Shown here piece after piece: positions 7,642 to 17,004 of a DNA stretch of 25,977 bases. The stretch's first letter is position 1, and every line of letters begins with the position of its first letter. Origin of the DNA: Rhodoferax sp. (GTDB lineage Bacteria > Pseudomonadota > Gammaproteobacteria > Burkholderiales > Burkholderiaceae_C); assembly GCA_030833685.1 (NCBI GenBank), contig JAURGS010000006.1, positions 1-25,977 on the forward strand, read 5' to 3'. A program made the translations under genes and the position numbers. A model generated the notes under the pieces. That model had not been told where the DNA came from. It saw only the letters and a program-made list of their open reading frames with translations, and did not search any database.

Positions 7642-8889
7642 TTACCACTTGTTCACGTTCGGAACGGGAGCGCTTTGTTCGACCAGCTTGTACATCCCTT
7701 TTTCAATCGTTCCGATGTTCACCGCCAAACCAGAAGTCGGGAACGGAGCATCGTTGCTGAACTTGATGTTGGGCAGAACACCAAATGTCAGCTCGCTTGG
7801 GAAAGCGTTGGTCTGCAAAGCAGTGCGAACATCCGCGCCCGTCACGCCGGCAGGACCCTTAATCTTGACCACCTGTTCCACCGCGCGGACCGTGAGTAGG
7901 GAAGTGGCCAACCCCATCATGCAGGGCGATGTGAAGTTGGCTTGCGTCTTGTACTGGGTGCGCAGCTTCTCGAAAAAGGCTCGCGCAGCTGTAGGATCGT
8001 CCGTCGGGATGGCCATGCCATAAACCTCGTAACTTCCCTCCATCCGGTTGAGGTCGCCCAAGGCCTTGCCCGACGAGAGCAACCCGTTGTGTGCACTGAC
8101 CACAATAGGTAGGTTGCCCTTACCAAGGCTTTGCAAGGCACGACGGGTAGCCACCACCGATGCCGTATTGTTGAAGACTTGAATCACCGTCGCCCCTTTG
8201 CGAAGCAGTCGATGCACTTGCTGCGTAAGGTCCGTCGGCTGTGCCTCGGTGTAGATCGTCTCCACCACTTCCAGGATCTGGGGGTTGTCCTTGGCAAATC
8301 GCTCCACACCCTTGTGAATGTCCACATACGCGGGAGAAACTTCCGAAGAAATCACCCCGACCTTCAGCGGTCCACCCCCCATCTTCTTCTGATACCAAGC
8401 GTAAAAGCCGGCCGCTTCATGCGGGTAAGTCGCCCGTGCATTGAACACCCAGCTGCCATCCTTCCAAGCAAAGCCATAGCCAGCCGTGCCGAGCAGCAGG
8501 GGTACCTTGTCGTTGGGCAATCTCTGCTGCAGCGCATTGCTGTCTGGCCCGCCGAGGCCCCAGACGGCAATCGGGTTGAGCTCCGCCTTGATGCCTGGCC
8601 AGAGGGAAGCGACTTGGGCCACGTCGTAGCGTGCGTCATGCTCCTTGACTTTTAGGGTAACGCCGAGCGATTTGCCTACCTCTTCATTCCACCAGTCAAG
8701 CACCCCGCGGCGGCAGCCCGTGATGTCCTTCATCACGTCAGCGAAGGGCCCGGTGAAGTCAGCGATCCCAGCAATGTTGTATGTCGTCTGAGCGTAGACG
8801 GTGCTTCCACTGCCCAGTACGGCCAAGAGAGCAGCCGAGCCCAAAGCATGGCGGACTCTGACCGAAGCCCATATCTTCTGTTTAATCAT
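7642..8889 (-). CDS. Periplasmic substrate-binding protein of Liv-type ABC transporter
   Basis: This is the solute receptor of the HAAT importer (Peripla_BP_6 type I fold), delivering the ligand to LivHM. It is 415 residues from the ATG at 8889, which has AAGGAG eight bases upstream; longer in-frame starts would add an implausible leader. A signal peptide is visible: MIKQK, hydrophobic ALGSAALLAVLGSGS, cleavage near VYA-QT (33/34). The mature part opens with YNIAGIADFTGPFADVMKDI, the usual first strand and ligand loop. Binding proteins in this family often sit with aromatic or fatty acid catabolic genes and bind carboxylates, so the true ligand here is open. It is called LivK-like by position, not by specificity. 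Confidence 0.93.
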   Translation of the reverse strand: MIKQKIWASVRVRHALGSAALLAVLGSGSTVYAQTTYNIAGIADFTGPFADVMKDITGCRRGVLDWWNEEVGKSLGVTLKVKEHDARYDVAQVASLWPGIKAELNPIAVWGLGGPDSNALQQRLPNDKVPLLLGTAGYGFAWKDGSWVFNARATYPHEAAGFYAWYQKKMGGGPLKVGVISSEVSPAYVDIHKGVERFAKDNPQILEVVETIYTEAQPTDLTQQVHRLLRKGATVIQVFNNTASVVATRRALQSLGKGNLPIVVSAHNGLLSSGKALGDLNRMEGSYEVYGMAIPTDDPTAARAFFEKLRTQYKTQANFTSPCMMGLATSLLTVRAVEQVVKIKGPAGVTGADVRTALQTNAFPSELTFGVLPNIKFSNDAPFPTSGLAVNIGTIEKGMYKLVEQSAPVPNVNKW

Positions 8890-8974
8890 TTGATTGTCTC
8901 CTTGGTGATTACGCTGTTTAACCAAAATCAACCACCCACCAGCGTGAAAATGGGGATCGGGATAATGTTTATGT

Positions 8975-10027
8975 TCAATAGGGATAGGGCCACATTCGAT
9001 AGGACTGCTTCGCAATATTCCAACGATGCATCAGGCCGCGAGGCTCAAAAATCAGAAAGCCAGCGATGATGCCACCGAGAAAAATATTCATAGCAGCAAA
9101 CACCAAGTCTCCGCCTAGAAATGGAATGCGCTCGACCAGTGCAGGCCCCATGCTCGTGATGGACTCCTGAGCCATACGAATAACGAAAACACCAATCAGT
9201 GCGCCAGTAATCGAGCCCATGCCACCCACGATGATCATGGCAATAAACCAGATTGAATGAATCAGCGTGAACTGGTCAATCGCCACAAAGCGAATGTAGT
9301 ATGCCCACAGCCCTCCACCAATACCGGCATAAAAAGCACCAACCAAAAATGCCAGGGCTTTCGTCCTCACCACGTCGATGCCCATCATCCCTGAAGCCAC
9401 ATCATCATCACGAACGGCGGCGAAGATTCGTCCGTGTCGGCTACGCGCAATGCCGTATCCTCCAGCGATCATGATCATTGCGACCACGAGACACAGGTAA
9501 TACATGCTTATATCCGTCTCAAACCTGAATCCAAACAGCTCAGCAGGCTCCAGGGTGATGCCGTTTGAGCCACCCAGCCACTTTTGTGGAAGATTGAGCA
9601 CAAAGAAGTGAAACAGGATCTGCGCAGCAATCGTGGTAAGCGCGAGGTAGAACCCCTTTATCCGGACGGCAGCAAGACCGAAAATGAGGCCAAAAAGCGC
9701 TGCGAACACCCCACCCGCGGGCAGGGCCAGCCAGAATGGAAGGTGCAGTTTGCTGGCAAGCACAGCCGTCGAATAAGCACCGACCCCCATGAAGGCGGCC
9801 TGGCCTATATTGACCTGGCCAGCCAAACCAGTATTGATTTGCAGACCAAGAACCACCACTGCAGTGATCAGCATCGACGTCATCACTGCCACCGATCGAA
9901 CCTCGGCGACCATCGGCAGGGCAAACAGAGCCACAACAAATATCAACAGCGCAAATGCTTGATTTCGCGTGCGGATAAGCGATTGATCCTGACGATAGGA
10001 GGTTGCGAAAATACCTGCGGGATCCAT
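8975..10027 (-). CDS. livM: Liv-type ABC transporter permease (LivM-like)
   Basis: This is the second inner-membrane permease of the importer, 350 residues. About eight to ten hydrophobic segments are apparent, beginning with ALLIFVVALFALPMV. The conserved GLAGQVNIGQAAFMGVGAY and the cytoplasmic loop RSRHGRIFAAVRDDDVASGMMGID (the ATPase-coupling region) identify LivM. The ATG at 10027 follows the livH stop by two bases and has AAAGGG upstream; a TTG at 10033, overlapping livH, is an alternative. It pairs with LivH. Confidence 0.95.
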   Translation of the reverse strand: MDPAGIFATSYRQDQSLIRTRNQAFALLIFVVALFALPMVAEVRSVAVMTSMLITAVVVLGLQINTGLAGQVNIGQAAFMGVGAYSTAVLASKLHLPFWLALPAGGVFAALFGLIFGLAAVRIKGFYLALTTIAAQILFHFFVLNLPQKWLGGSNGITLEPAELFGFRFETDISMYYLCLVVAMIMIAGGYGIARSRHGRIFAAVRDDDVASGMMGIDVVRTKALAFLVGAFYAGIGGGLWAYYIRFVAIDQFTLIHSIWFIAMIIVGGMGSITGALIGVFVIRMAQESITSMGPALVERIPFLGGDLVFAAMNIFLGGIIAGFLIFEPRGLMHRWNIAKQSYRMWPYPY

Positions 10028-10029
10028 GA

Positions 10030-10914
10030 TCAAACCCTTTCAATGGTTTTCCAACCGAACATACCGGTTGGACGAATCAAGAGCATCAGCAACATGATGA
10101 TGAATGGAAATACAGAGCCAATTGCACCGCCAACCAGAGGATCAAGATAGGCCGATGCTAAACCTTGAATCACGCCCACCAGCACACCGGCGAGCAACAA
10201 TCCTGCGAGCGATTCCAAGCCAGCGAGCAATGCCACAGGAAGCGCTGCCAATCCGATGTCGGAGCTCAGCATGTTGATAGAGCGGCCACTCAGGTGAACC
10301 ATGGCACCCAGGGTGGAAAGCACAGAGCCGAGAATCCAGGCAAAGGCAATGGATCGCTGCACGGAGATACCCATTGACATCGCCACCTGATGGTCTTCGG
10401 CCACGGCGGTCATCGTCAAACCCGTACGCGTTTTGTTGAAAAACCACGAAAGCCCAAAACCAATGGCAATCGTGAGCAACCCACCATAGAACATCGAGCG
10501 AGAGATCAGGATGTCACCAAAGATCAGCGGATCAATTGGAAAAACCATCGGAAAGGCGCGGACTTGTGGACCAAACAGGACCAAGACCACACCCCGAATT
10601 AGGATCAGAAGCCCGATGGTCACCATCACCATGGAAAAAACGGATTCACCGACAAGTCGCGCAAAGAAAATCCGCTCGATCATCAAGCCGAAGATGGCTG
10701 CGCTCACGAATGCCACTGGCAGGCCGATCCACAACGGCATTCCCATTTGAATCACTGTCCACCAGACCATGTACCCGCCGAAGACGACCAACTCCCCCTG
10801 CGCGAAGTTGAACACCTTTGATGCCCGATAGATCACCACAAAACCCATGGCAATCAGTGCATACAAGAGGCCCGTCAACGCGCCATTGATGAGGTAATTC
10901 AGGAAATCAATCAT
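10030..10914 (-). CDS. livH: Liv-type ABC transporter permease (LivH-like)
   Basis: This is the first inner-membrane permease of the importer, 294 residues of largely hydrophobic sequence. It starts MIDFLNYLINGALTGLLYALIAMGFVVIYRASKVFNFAQGELV, the standard LivH opening, and has the coupling loop TRTGLTMTAVAEDHQVAMSMGI near the middle. Its start codon overlaps the stop of the CoA ligase by four bases (ATGA), implying translational coupling of uptake with substrate activation. livM follows almost without a gap. Confidence 0.95.
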   Translation of the reverse strand: MIDFLNYLINGALTGLLYALIAMGFVVIYRASKVFNFAQGELVVFGGYMVWWTVIQMGMPLWIGLPVAFVSAAIFGLMIERIFFARLVGESVFSMVMVTIGLLILIRGVVLVLFGPQVRAFPMVFPIDPLIFGDILISRSMFYGGLLTIAIGFGLSWFFNKTRTGLTMTAVAEDHQVAMSMGISVQRSIAFAWILGSVLSTLGAMVHLSGRSINMLSSDIGLAALPVALLAGLESLAGLLLAGVLVGVIQGLASAYLDPLVGGAIGSVFPFIIMLLMLLIRPTGMFGWKTIERV

Positions 10915-12878
10915 TGCCTTCTCCCATTTGAAATACCGGCCTTGGTCGTCTGGTCGGCAGCCGCTACGTCGCGAATGAGTACCTGCGCGGTGAACTGGCT
11001 GCGACGTCCATCCTGATAGGTCACCGGTATGTCCACAGTCACTTCAGACGCCCCGTTGTAAAGACCTTGAATCAGCGCCGCATACCTATCTTCCAGAAAC
11101 TCTCGACGCAGCTTTCTCGATCGGGTCAACTCGCCCTCATCCGGGTCAAGCTCCTTCGGAAAGTTGGCGAAACGCCGGACTCGCGCGTGGGCGGGCAGGA
11201 ACTGGTTTACCCGGGAGATTTCCCGGCTAAGGAGGTCGGCCACCTCTGGGCGCTGCGAGAGATCCGTGAAGGTCGAGAAGCCAATGCGCTTTTCTTCTGC
11301 CCAGCGAGACAGCACACCCATGTCGATGTTGATTAGTGCTGCAACAAAGTCGCGCCTTTCATCTCCGACGGTCATGATGTCTTTGATGAACGGGCTGAAG
11401 CGAAGGCGGGTTTCAACAAACTGCGGCGGGAACGTCTGGCCATCGGCAAGACGCTTCAGATCGGACACACGCTCCAAAAACACAAGTTCGCCTCGGTCCG
11501 TCTTGGTAACCGCATCTCCGGTTTGGTACCACCCGTCTTTGACCTTGGCCTCGAAAGAGCCTTCGCGTCGGTAGTAGCCCAGAAACGAACTCCCTCCCCT
11601 GACGCACAACTCCCCATCTGCTGTCAGCATCCACTCCAGAGGAGTTCCTGCCTCGGGGTGCGTCTGCATCCAGTGACCAACGGTTTCTAGGTCAAAACGG
11701 TCTCCCTGGTGGCTCGTCAACAGCCCGACCTCTGTCGAGCCATAGATGTTTCTCAAGGGAACGCCCATTGCATGGAACATGCGGAACACATCTGGTGCCA
11801 TGGTGGCTCCTCCGCAGATGGCCACCTGCAATCGTGTCAGGCCAAGTTGGTCTCTCAACGGCCTAAGGACCAGCGCATTGGCGAGGGGCAGCAAGGCCCG
11901 ACTCCACCACGACACGTGCTTGCCGTCCATACGCGCGACGTGCACAGCATGTCCAACCTTCAAACCCCACTCGTAAATTGCTCGCCGCACAGCGCCCGCG
12001 TCGAGCATGTGTGCCTGCACGGAAGACGCCATGCTTTCCCATTGGCGCGGGGCAAACGTCATGGCCTCGACCGCCAGCTCTCGAATGTTTTCAAGAACCT
12101 GCTCAGGGCCCTCAGGAAAGTTGACCACCATGGGCAGGCCGATTCCCAGGGCCAGACCCATGAATTGCTCCGTTGCCCATGCTGGGGCGATGTAGCTCAG
12201 GTACTGGGTGCCTGGCCTGGCCTTCGTGGCATTGATCAGACGTTGGGCGTTGTCAACCAAGCTACGATGTGAAAGGATCACCCCCTTGGGTTTGCCCGTG
12301 GTGCCTGATGTGTACGAAAGCACCGCGATGTCGTCAGGACGGCCCTGATCAACGAGACGGTCGTACATCAGCTCATCCTTTTCGCCAAGGGACCGCCCCT
12401 CGCTCTGCAACTGATGAAACTTGCGCAAGATGGGGTCTCGGTACGACCACATGCCCGTGTCGTCCCAGTACACGATGTGCCGCAGGTTGGGAGTGGCCGT
12501 CTTCACCGCCAACCCTTTGTCCACCTGTTCCTGATCCTGAGCAAAGAGACAGACGGCCTCACTGTCATCCAGCAGGTACTGCACTTCGTCTGCCGTGAGG
12601 TCCGGATACAGTGAGATTACCTTGCACCCGACTGCTTGTGCCGCGTATTCGGCCCAGTAATGCTGAGGCTCGTTCTCACCAATGATTGCGACCGTCTCTC
12701 CGCGTTGAATACCCAGTTGGTGAAGACCCAAGGCCAAGTCCATGACATTGCGCTGGACCTGTGAGAAGTCGTACTCGCGCCAGATACCACGCGTCTTGTG
12801 CCGCTGCGAAAGTCGCTGCGGTGAGCGTCTGGCGTGGTCACGCAGCAGTTGCGGCAGTGTTGCCATGCGAATGTTCAT
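10911..12878 (-). CDS. AMP-forming acyl-CoA ligase (long-chain type)
   Basis: This ANL-superfamily enzyme makes an acyl-adenylate from a carboxylic acid and ATP, then the CoA thioester. At 655 residues it is of the long FadD15/bubblegum type. The ATP-binding motif YTSGTTGKPKG is at 189-199, with IYGSTEVG for the A5 motif and GWYQTGD for A7. A C-terminal extension (about 590-655) follows the usual end. The gene overlaps livG upstream and livH downstream by four bases each, so it is embedded inside the transporter operon. That position argues that it activates the imported compound. The exact acid cannot be told. An ATG at 12866 is an alternative start. Confidence 0.93.
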   Translation of the reverse strand: MNIRMATLPQLLRDHARRSPQRLSQRHKTRGIWREYDFSQVQRNVMDLALGLHQLGIQRGETVAIIGENEPQHYWAEYAAQAVGCKVISLYPDLTADEVQYLLDDSEAVCLFAQDQEQVDKGLAVKTATPNLRHIVYWDDTGMWSYRDPILRKFHQLQSEGRSLGEKDELMYDRLVDQGRPDDIAVLSYTSGTTGKPKGVILSHRSLVDNAQRLINATKARPGTQYLSYIAPAWATEQFMGLALGIGLPMVVNFPEGPEQVLENIRELAVEAMTFAPRQWESMASSVQAHMLDAGAVRRAIYEWGLKVGHAVHVARMDGKHVSWWSRALLPLANALVLRPLRDQLGLTRLQVAICGGATMAPDVFRMFHAMGVPLRNIYGSTEVGLLTSHQGDRFDLETVGHWMQTHPEAGTPLEWMLTADGELCVRGGSSFLGYYRREGSFEAKVKDGWYQTGDAVTKTDRGELVFLERVSDLKRLADGQTFPPQFVETRLRFSPFIKDIMTVGDERRDFVAALINIDMGVLSRWAEEKRIGFSTFTDLSQRPEVADLLSREISRVNQFLPAHARVRRFANFPKELDPDEGELTRSRKLRREFLEDRYAALIQGLYNGASEVTVDIPVTYQDGRRSQFTAQVLIRDVAAADQTTKAGISNGRRQ

Positions 12879-13672
12879 GCCACCCCCTCACCCAGATATG
12901 CCTTCAATACGGCAGGATCGGCCTGGATTTCCTTGGGTGTTCCCTCGGCAATCTTTCGGCCAAAGTCCAGCACAGCCACGCGATCCGCAAGGTCCATGAC
13001 AACCCCCATATCGTGCTCGACCAGCACGATCGGGATGCGTTTGGCTTCTCTCACATCCAGAATGAACCTAGCCAGATCTTCCTTCTCCTCGGTATTCATT
13101 CCGGCCATTGGCTCGTCCATGAGAAGGATCTTGGGATCTTGAGCGAGAGCGCGCCCGAGGTCGACGCGCTTGCGAAGTCCATAACCCAGGCTGCCCACTG
13201 GGGAGTGCCGGATCGACTCGATTTCCAGGAACTCGATGATTTCCTCCACCGCTTCCCTGTGAGCCACCTCTTCGCGTACAGCGGGTCCGAAATGGCAAAA
13301 GGACTGGATCAGGTTGGTGCGCATATGCAAGTGGCGCCCCACCATCAGGTTCTCAATGACCGTCATGCCCGAGAAGATGTGGGTACCTTGAAACGTGCGG
13401 GCCAATCCGCGGGCCGCCACTTCGTGTGTGCCCATGCCTCTGATCGAGTGCTCGCCAAGACGGATTTCGCCTGCCTTGGGACGATAGAAGCCACTTAGGC
13501 AATTCATCAGCGACGACTTCCCTGCTCCGTTAGGACCGATCACGGCCAACAACTCGTCGTCGCGTACATCAATGGAGACATCGTTCAGGGCCACGATTCC
13601 CCCAAACTTCAAAAGCAGATGGCTTGCGGAAAGCACGATCTGAGCGTGCTTACCCTTTGGCAGATCACTCAT
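12875..13672 (-). CDS. livG: Liv-type ABC transporter ATP-binding protein (LivG-like)
   Basis: This is the partner ATPase of LivF, 265 residues. Walker A GPNGAGKSS is at 46-54 and Walker B ILLMDEPMAGMN starts at about 182. The signature region reads LGYGLRKRVDL (162-172) rather than LSGGQ; an LPYGxQKR-like form is usual in the LivG branch, so this is divergent but not broken. GGAGGAAAGA directly before the ATG at 13672 is a strong ribosome-binding site. It is the first transporter gene, 98 bases after the SDR gene, and its stop overlaps the ligase start (ATGA). Confidence 0.95.
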   Translation of the reverse strand: MSDLPKGKHAQIVLSASHLLLKFGGIVALNDVSIDVRDDELLAVIGPNGAGKSSLMNCLSGFYRPKAGEIRLGEHSIRGMGTHEVAARGLARTFQGTHIFSGMTVIENLMVGRHLHMRTNLIQSFCHFGPAVREEVAHREAVEEIIEFLEIESIRHSPVGSLGYGLRKRVDLGRALAQDPKILLMDEPMAGMNTEEKEDLARFILDVREAKRIPIVLVEHDMGVVMDLADRVAVLDFGRKIAEGTPKEIQADPAVLKAYLGEGVA

Positions 13673-13770
13673 TCTTTCCTCCGCGATCCATCAGTCGTCT
13701 TACTTGCATGGAAACCTCTTTTCATTCAGTCCCAGAATAGGTTCAGCTCTTTTTTGTGAGATGCTGACCG

Positions 13771-14529
13771 TCAGCGGGTCCCCGCGTCCAGGCTGATGGT
13801 GGTGGCGTTGAAGTAGGCGTTTTCGACGATGTGTTGAACCAGTGAGGCAAACTCCTGCGGTCGCCCCATCCGGTGGGGGAAGAGGATCGAGTTATCGATC
13901 AGCCCCTGAGAGACCTTGGGCGGCATGCCGGCGGACATGCCCGTCTCGAACAGGCCGGGCGCAATAGCGACGACACGAATCCCGTGCTGTGCCAAGTCAC
14001 GGGATACTGGGAGCGTCATTCCCATCACCCCAGCCTTCGTTGCGCTGTAGGCTGCCTGACCCATCTGTCCCTGCCAAGCGGCTCCAGAAGAGGTGTTCAC
14101 GATCACACCTCGCTCGCCGTCCTCGCTGGCGGTATTTCGCGACATCGCAAGGCTCGCGTGGCGGATGACGTTAAACGTGCCCGTGAGGTTGACGGCAATC
14201 ACCTGGTTCCAGAGAGAAAGGGGAAACAGTTCGCCTTTGCTCAAGGTTTTGCACGGCCCAAGAATGCCAGCACAGTTCACGGCCACCTGCAAAGAGCCAA
14301 AGGCCTGCACCGCAAAGTCGACGGCAGCTTTCACCTCAGCATCGTTGGACACGTCGACCCGTTGAATGCGAACGCTTGACCCTAGGGGCAGTACGTTGTT
14401 GACCAAGCGCTCTTCATCAACGTCCACTGCCATCACCTTGGCGCCCGCCGCTACCAGCGCCTGGCAGGTGGCCAGGCCCAGGCCCGATCCTGCTCCAGTG
14501 ACGAGTGCCACTACGTTTTGAATGTCCAT
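13771..14529 (-). CDS. SDR-family 3-hydroxyacyl-CoA dehydrogenase (HSD10-like)
   Basis: This is a short-chain dehydrogenase/reductase of 252 residues, most like the type II 3-hydroxyacyl-CoA dehydrogenase (HSD17B10) group, which oxidises 3-hydroxyacyl-CoA, including 2-methyl-branched forms, with NAD. The Rossmann motif TGAGSGLG is at 11-18 and the NCAG motif at about 85-88. The catalytic Ser lies in NTSSGA, with Tyr161 and Lys165 in YSATK. AAGGAG five bases before the ATG at 14529 decides the start; the frame extends 19 codons further upstream without support. It lies 32 bases after the thiolase gene, as the third beta-oxidation step ahead of the fourth. Confidence 0.93.
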   Translation of the reverse strand: MDIQNVVALVTGAGSGLGLATCQALVAAGAKVMAVDVDEERLVNNVLPLGSSVRIQRVDVSNDAEVKAAVDFAVQAFGSLQVAVNCAGILGPCKTLSKGELFPLSLWNQVIAVNLTGTFNVIRHASLAMSRNTASEDGERGVIVNTSSGAAWQGQMGQAAYSATKAGVMGMTLPVSRDLAQHGIRVVAIAPGLFETGMSAGMPPKVSQGLIDNSILFPHRMGRPQEFASLVQHIVENAYFNATTISLDAGTR

Positions 14530-14561
14530 GTTGTCTCCTTGTTCGTACTTGGTTCTGTGAT

Positions 14562-15800
14562 TCAGCGGCCAAGAATCGTTATGCATGCCACGGCTTCTTC
14601 AATCCCTTCCAGGCCCCCGCCGTTCTCGGCGAGCGCAAGCCGGGCACTTTCCACCTGGCGCTTCCCTGCCTCCCCTCGTAGTTGAGTGACCAGCTCATGG
14701 ATCTGTGCAAGCCCGGTCGCACCTACAGGGTGGCCCTTGGACTCCAGACCACCTGATGGGTTGATAGGGATCCGCCCTCCGATGCTTGTCTCACCGCGCT
14801 CCGCGATGACACCGCCCATGCCGAACTCGCAGAAGCCAAGGTTCTCGGACTGGATGATTTCGCCCATGGCGGTAGCGTCATGGACTTCGGCCACCGATAT
14901 GTCTGCGGCTCCCACACCGGCCAATTCGTAGGCCTTGGTGGCCGCCAACGCTGTGCAGTGGGAGCGGTAGTCGGACTCATCGCGATCTGATCCGCTTTGC
15001 ACCACCGAAGCGAGTACACGGATCGCTCGGCTTGCGTCCAAGTTGAGGCGTTTAATGGCCTTGCCGGTGCACAAAATTGCGGCCGCGGCACCATCTGAGA
15101 TTGGTGAACACATTGGCAAAGTCAGCGGATAGGTGATGGGTGGCGCCGCTAGGATCTCGTCGATGGTGTATGCCACACGGTACTGGGAGAGCGGGTTATG
15201 AACCGAATGGGTGTGGTTCTTGGCCGCCACAGCCGCGAGCTGCCGCTGGGTCGTACCGAATGTCCGCATGTGCGAACGCGCGAATGCGGCATATACGTCC
15301 ATGAAGACGCTGTACGGCTTGGGCGAGGTCGATCCTTCGGGTACGGACACCTCCCTGCCCAGCTTCATCAGGGAATCTCGAATCTCTTGTGCACGGGAGA
15401 TATCCCAAGCACTGTCAAACACGGAGAACATCCGCGCCTTGTCGGTAGAGAACATCTTCTCGGTTCCAACCGCGAGAGCGACGTCGCCCGCTCCGGACTT
15501 CAAGTGACTGCACGCCAGCGCAAACGCAGATGATCCACTCGCGCAGGCGTTCTCAATGTTCACCACCGGAACCCGGCCAATGCCCATGGCGCGCAAGGCA
15601 ATCTGCCCGCGAATCATGTGCTGCCCTTCCATGTGTCCTTGAGAAGTGTTGCCAAAGAAGGCCGCTTCCAACTGCTCCTTCTGCATGGCGGCATCTGCAA
15701 GGGCTGCCTCCACTGCCTGCCTAGTAAGGGCTTTCATGTCAAGGTCGAGGTGTCGGCCAAACGGCGTCATGCCAACCCCAATCACGTAGATGTCATTCAT
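14562..15800 (-). CDS. SCP2-type thiolase
   Basis: This is a thiolase-fold protein of 412 residues in the sterol-carrier-protein-x (SCP2) branch, which cleaves 3-ketoacyl-CoAs, notably 2-methyl-branched ones from isoprenoid or sterol side chains. The nucleophile Cys86 sits in ENACASGSSA, His307 in EVHDAT and His357 in SKGHPVGATG. The C-terminal CxG motif of classical thiolases is replaced by ENGGGLEG, as usual for this branch. The DUF35 (OB-fold) partner that often accompanies such proteins is not seen in the window. AAGGAA precedes the ATG at 15800. It heads the minus-strand operon, with a perfect palindrome 65 bases upstream. Confidence 0.93.
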   Translation of the reverse strand: MNDIYVIGVGMTPFGRHLDLDMKALTRQAVEAALADAAMQKEQLEAAFFGNTSQGHMEGQHMIRGQIALRAMGIGRVPVVNIENACASGSSAFALACSHLKSGAGDVALAVGTEKMFSTDKARMFSVFDSAWDISRAQEIRDSLMKLGREVSVPEGSTSPKPYSVFMDVYAAFARSHMRTFGTTQRQLAAVAAKNHTHSVHNPLSQYRVAYTIDEILAAPPITYPLTLPMCSPISDGAAAAILCTGKAIKRLNLDASRAIRVLASVVQSGSDRDESDYRSHCTALAATKAYELAGVGAADISVAEVHDATAMGEIIQSENLGFCEFGMGGVIAERGETSIGGRIPINPSGGLESKGHPVGATGLAQIHELVTQLRGEAGKRQVESARLALAENGGGLEGIEEAVACITILGR

Positions 15801-15864
15801 GCTCAGTTTCCTTATGGCTCTTGAATACTGGCGGAATAGCTTAACTTTACCCGCCGTGCAATGG

Positions 15865-15882
15865 TTTTACTTTAAAGTAAAA
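15865..15882. promoter_or_regulatory. 18-bp perfect palindrome, putative operator upstream of thiolase operon
   Basis: TTTTACTTTAAAGTAAAA is fully self-complementary and lies between the racemase stop and the thiolase start. Nearly the same sequence recurs at 17005-17020. A weak promoter-like pair (TTGCAC, 17 bases, TATTCC, minus strand, about 15861 to 15833) lies just inside it. Its recurrence in front of co-functional genes is the main evidence. Confidence 0.7.
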
Positions 15883-15909
15883 AACAAAAAAAGAGAGAGG
15901 GGTAAACCC

Positions 15910-16989
15910 TCATTGGGGCGATCTCAAAAGGTCCGGATCGACCAGAGGCAGGAAGCGCAAGCCCCGCGCCGTCTCTACATCACCCTCGTCGGTCACGCGA
16001 TACAGACCTCGACTGGCGTTATGGGGATGCTTCGCTGCCTCTCCCAAGGTGAGGACTGGTGCGAAGCAGGCATCAGTGCCTTCCAGCTCTCCAGTCCAAT
16101 AGCTGCTTGACCTCGACGCAAATGCCTCAGCCATTCGGGCTTTCAGTGCGGGCCAAGCGGCCCTGTTCATCTGCTGAGAGGGATCCACGTCCGACAGCCC
16201 CATCTTTTCCAGAAGAAGCGCATAGAACTGCGGCTCAATAGCGCCAACCGTGATGTACCGACCGTCTGCACACCGATAGCGGTCATAGAACGGTGAGTCG
16301 TGAAAGACGCTGGCCACGGTCCCCTCTAGAGCACCACCCTTGCGGAGAAGCTGAACCAAGGGCGCCAGGAGGGCCAGCACATCCACGATCGCTCCATCGA
16401 CTACACAACCCTTTCCTTCGCCACTTCTCGCGGCGAACATCCCGGCGACGATTCCCATCGTCAGACCCAAGGCCCCCGCCGCGTCTCCCAAGACCGTGGG
16501 TGGCAGAATTGGAGGATGACCCGGCGTTTCGGTCAGTGACATCAGTCCGGTTAGGGCCACGTAGTTCATGTCGTGGCCTGCGGCGTGGGCCAGCGGACCA
16601 TCCTGCCCCCATCCCGTCATGCGGCCGTAGACGAGGCGGGGGTTCACCTTGGCGCAGTCTTGAGGCCCCAGACCCAGCCGCTCCATCACCCCTGGACGAT
16701 TCCCTTCAATCAAGGCATCGCTTTGGGCAATCAAGTCGATTGCAGCCACTTTGTCGTGTGGCGTCTTCAAGTTCAGAGTGACACGATGTTTGCCGCGGTT
16801 AATCAAGCTATCGGTAGGCGGGGTCATTTCTGCTGGCAGAGCCCCTCGACCTGGGCGTGCGACCAGGGTCACGCTCGCGCCGAGCTGTACCAGATGAAAG
16901 CCCGCCAATGGGCCGGGTCCGATTCCTTCGAACTCCACTACCTTGACTCCTGCCAACGGTAGCTGACTGCTTTGACTAGATGACTTCAT
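15910..16989 (-). CDS. Alpha-methylacyl-CoA racemase (CaiB/BaiF family)
   Basis: This is a family III CoA-transferase-fold enzyme of 359 residues. It most closely fits alpha-methylacyl-CoA racemase, which interconverts (R)- and (S)-2-methylacyl-CoA so that stereospecific acyl-CoA oxidation can proceed. The opening has GIGPGPLAGFHLVQLGA. GNRPGVMERLGLGP (96-109) is typical of racemases. The catalytic set is present at the family spacing: His139 in AGHDMNY, Asp169 in GDAAGAL and Glu252 in GAIEPQF, corresponding to His126, Asp156 and Glu241 of the mycobacterial enzyme. AGGAG five bases before the ATG at 16989 supports the start. It is divergent from the hydratase gene and separated from the thiolase gene by a 109-base gap with a palindrome. 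Confidence 0.92.
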   Translation of the reverse strand: MKSSSQSSQLPLAGVKVVEFEGIGPGPLAGFHLVQLGASVTLVARPGRGALPAEMTPPTDSLINRGKHRVTLNLKTPHDKVAAIDLIAQSDALIEGNRPGVMERLGLGPQDCAKVNPRLVYGRMTGWGQDGPLAHAAGHDMNYVALTGLMSLTETPGHPPILPPTVLGDAAGALGLTMGIVAGMFAARSGEGKGCVVDGAIVDVLALLAPLVQLLRKGGALEGTVASVFHDSPFYDRYRCADGRYITVGAIEPQFYALLLEKMGLSDVDPSQQMNRAAWPALKARMAEAFASRSSSYWTGELEGTDACFAPVLTLGEAAKHPHNASRGLYRVTDEGDVETARGLRFLPLVDPDLLRSPQ

Positions 16990-17004
16990 GGGGACTCCTC
17001 TTTT

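Noticed and set aside
8890..9015. N-terminal extension of the binding protein by 42 residues
   Set aside because: It would bury the signal peptide. The ATG at 8889 has AAGGAG at the right distance.
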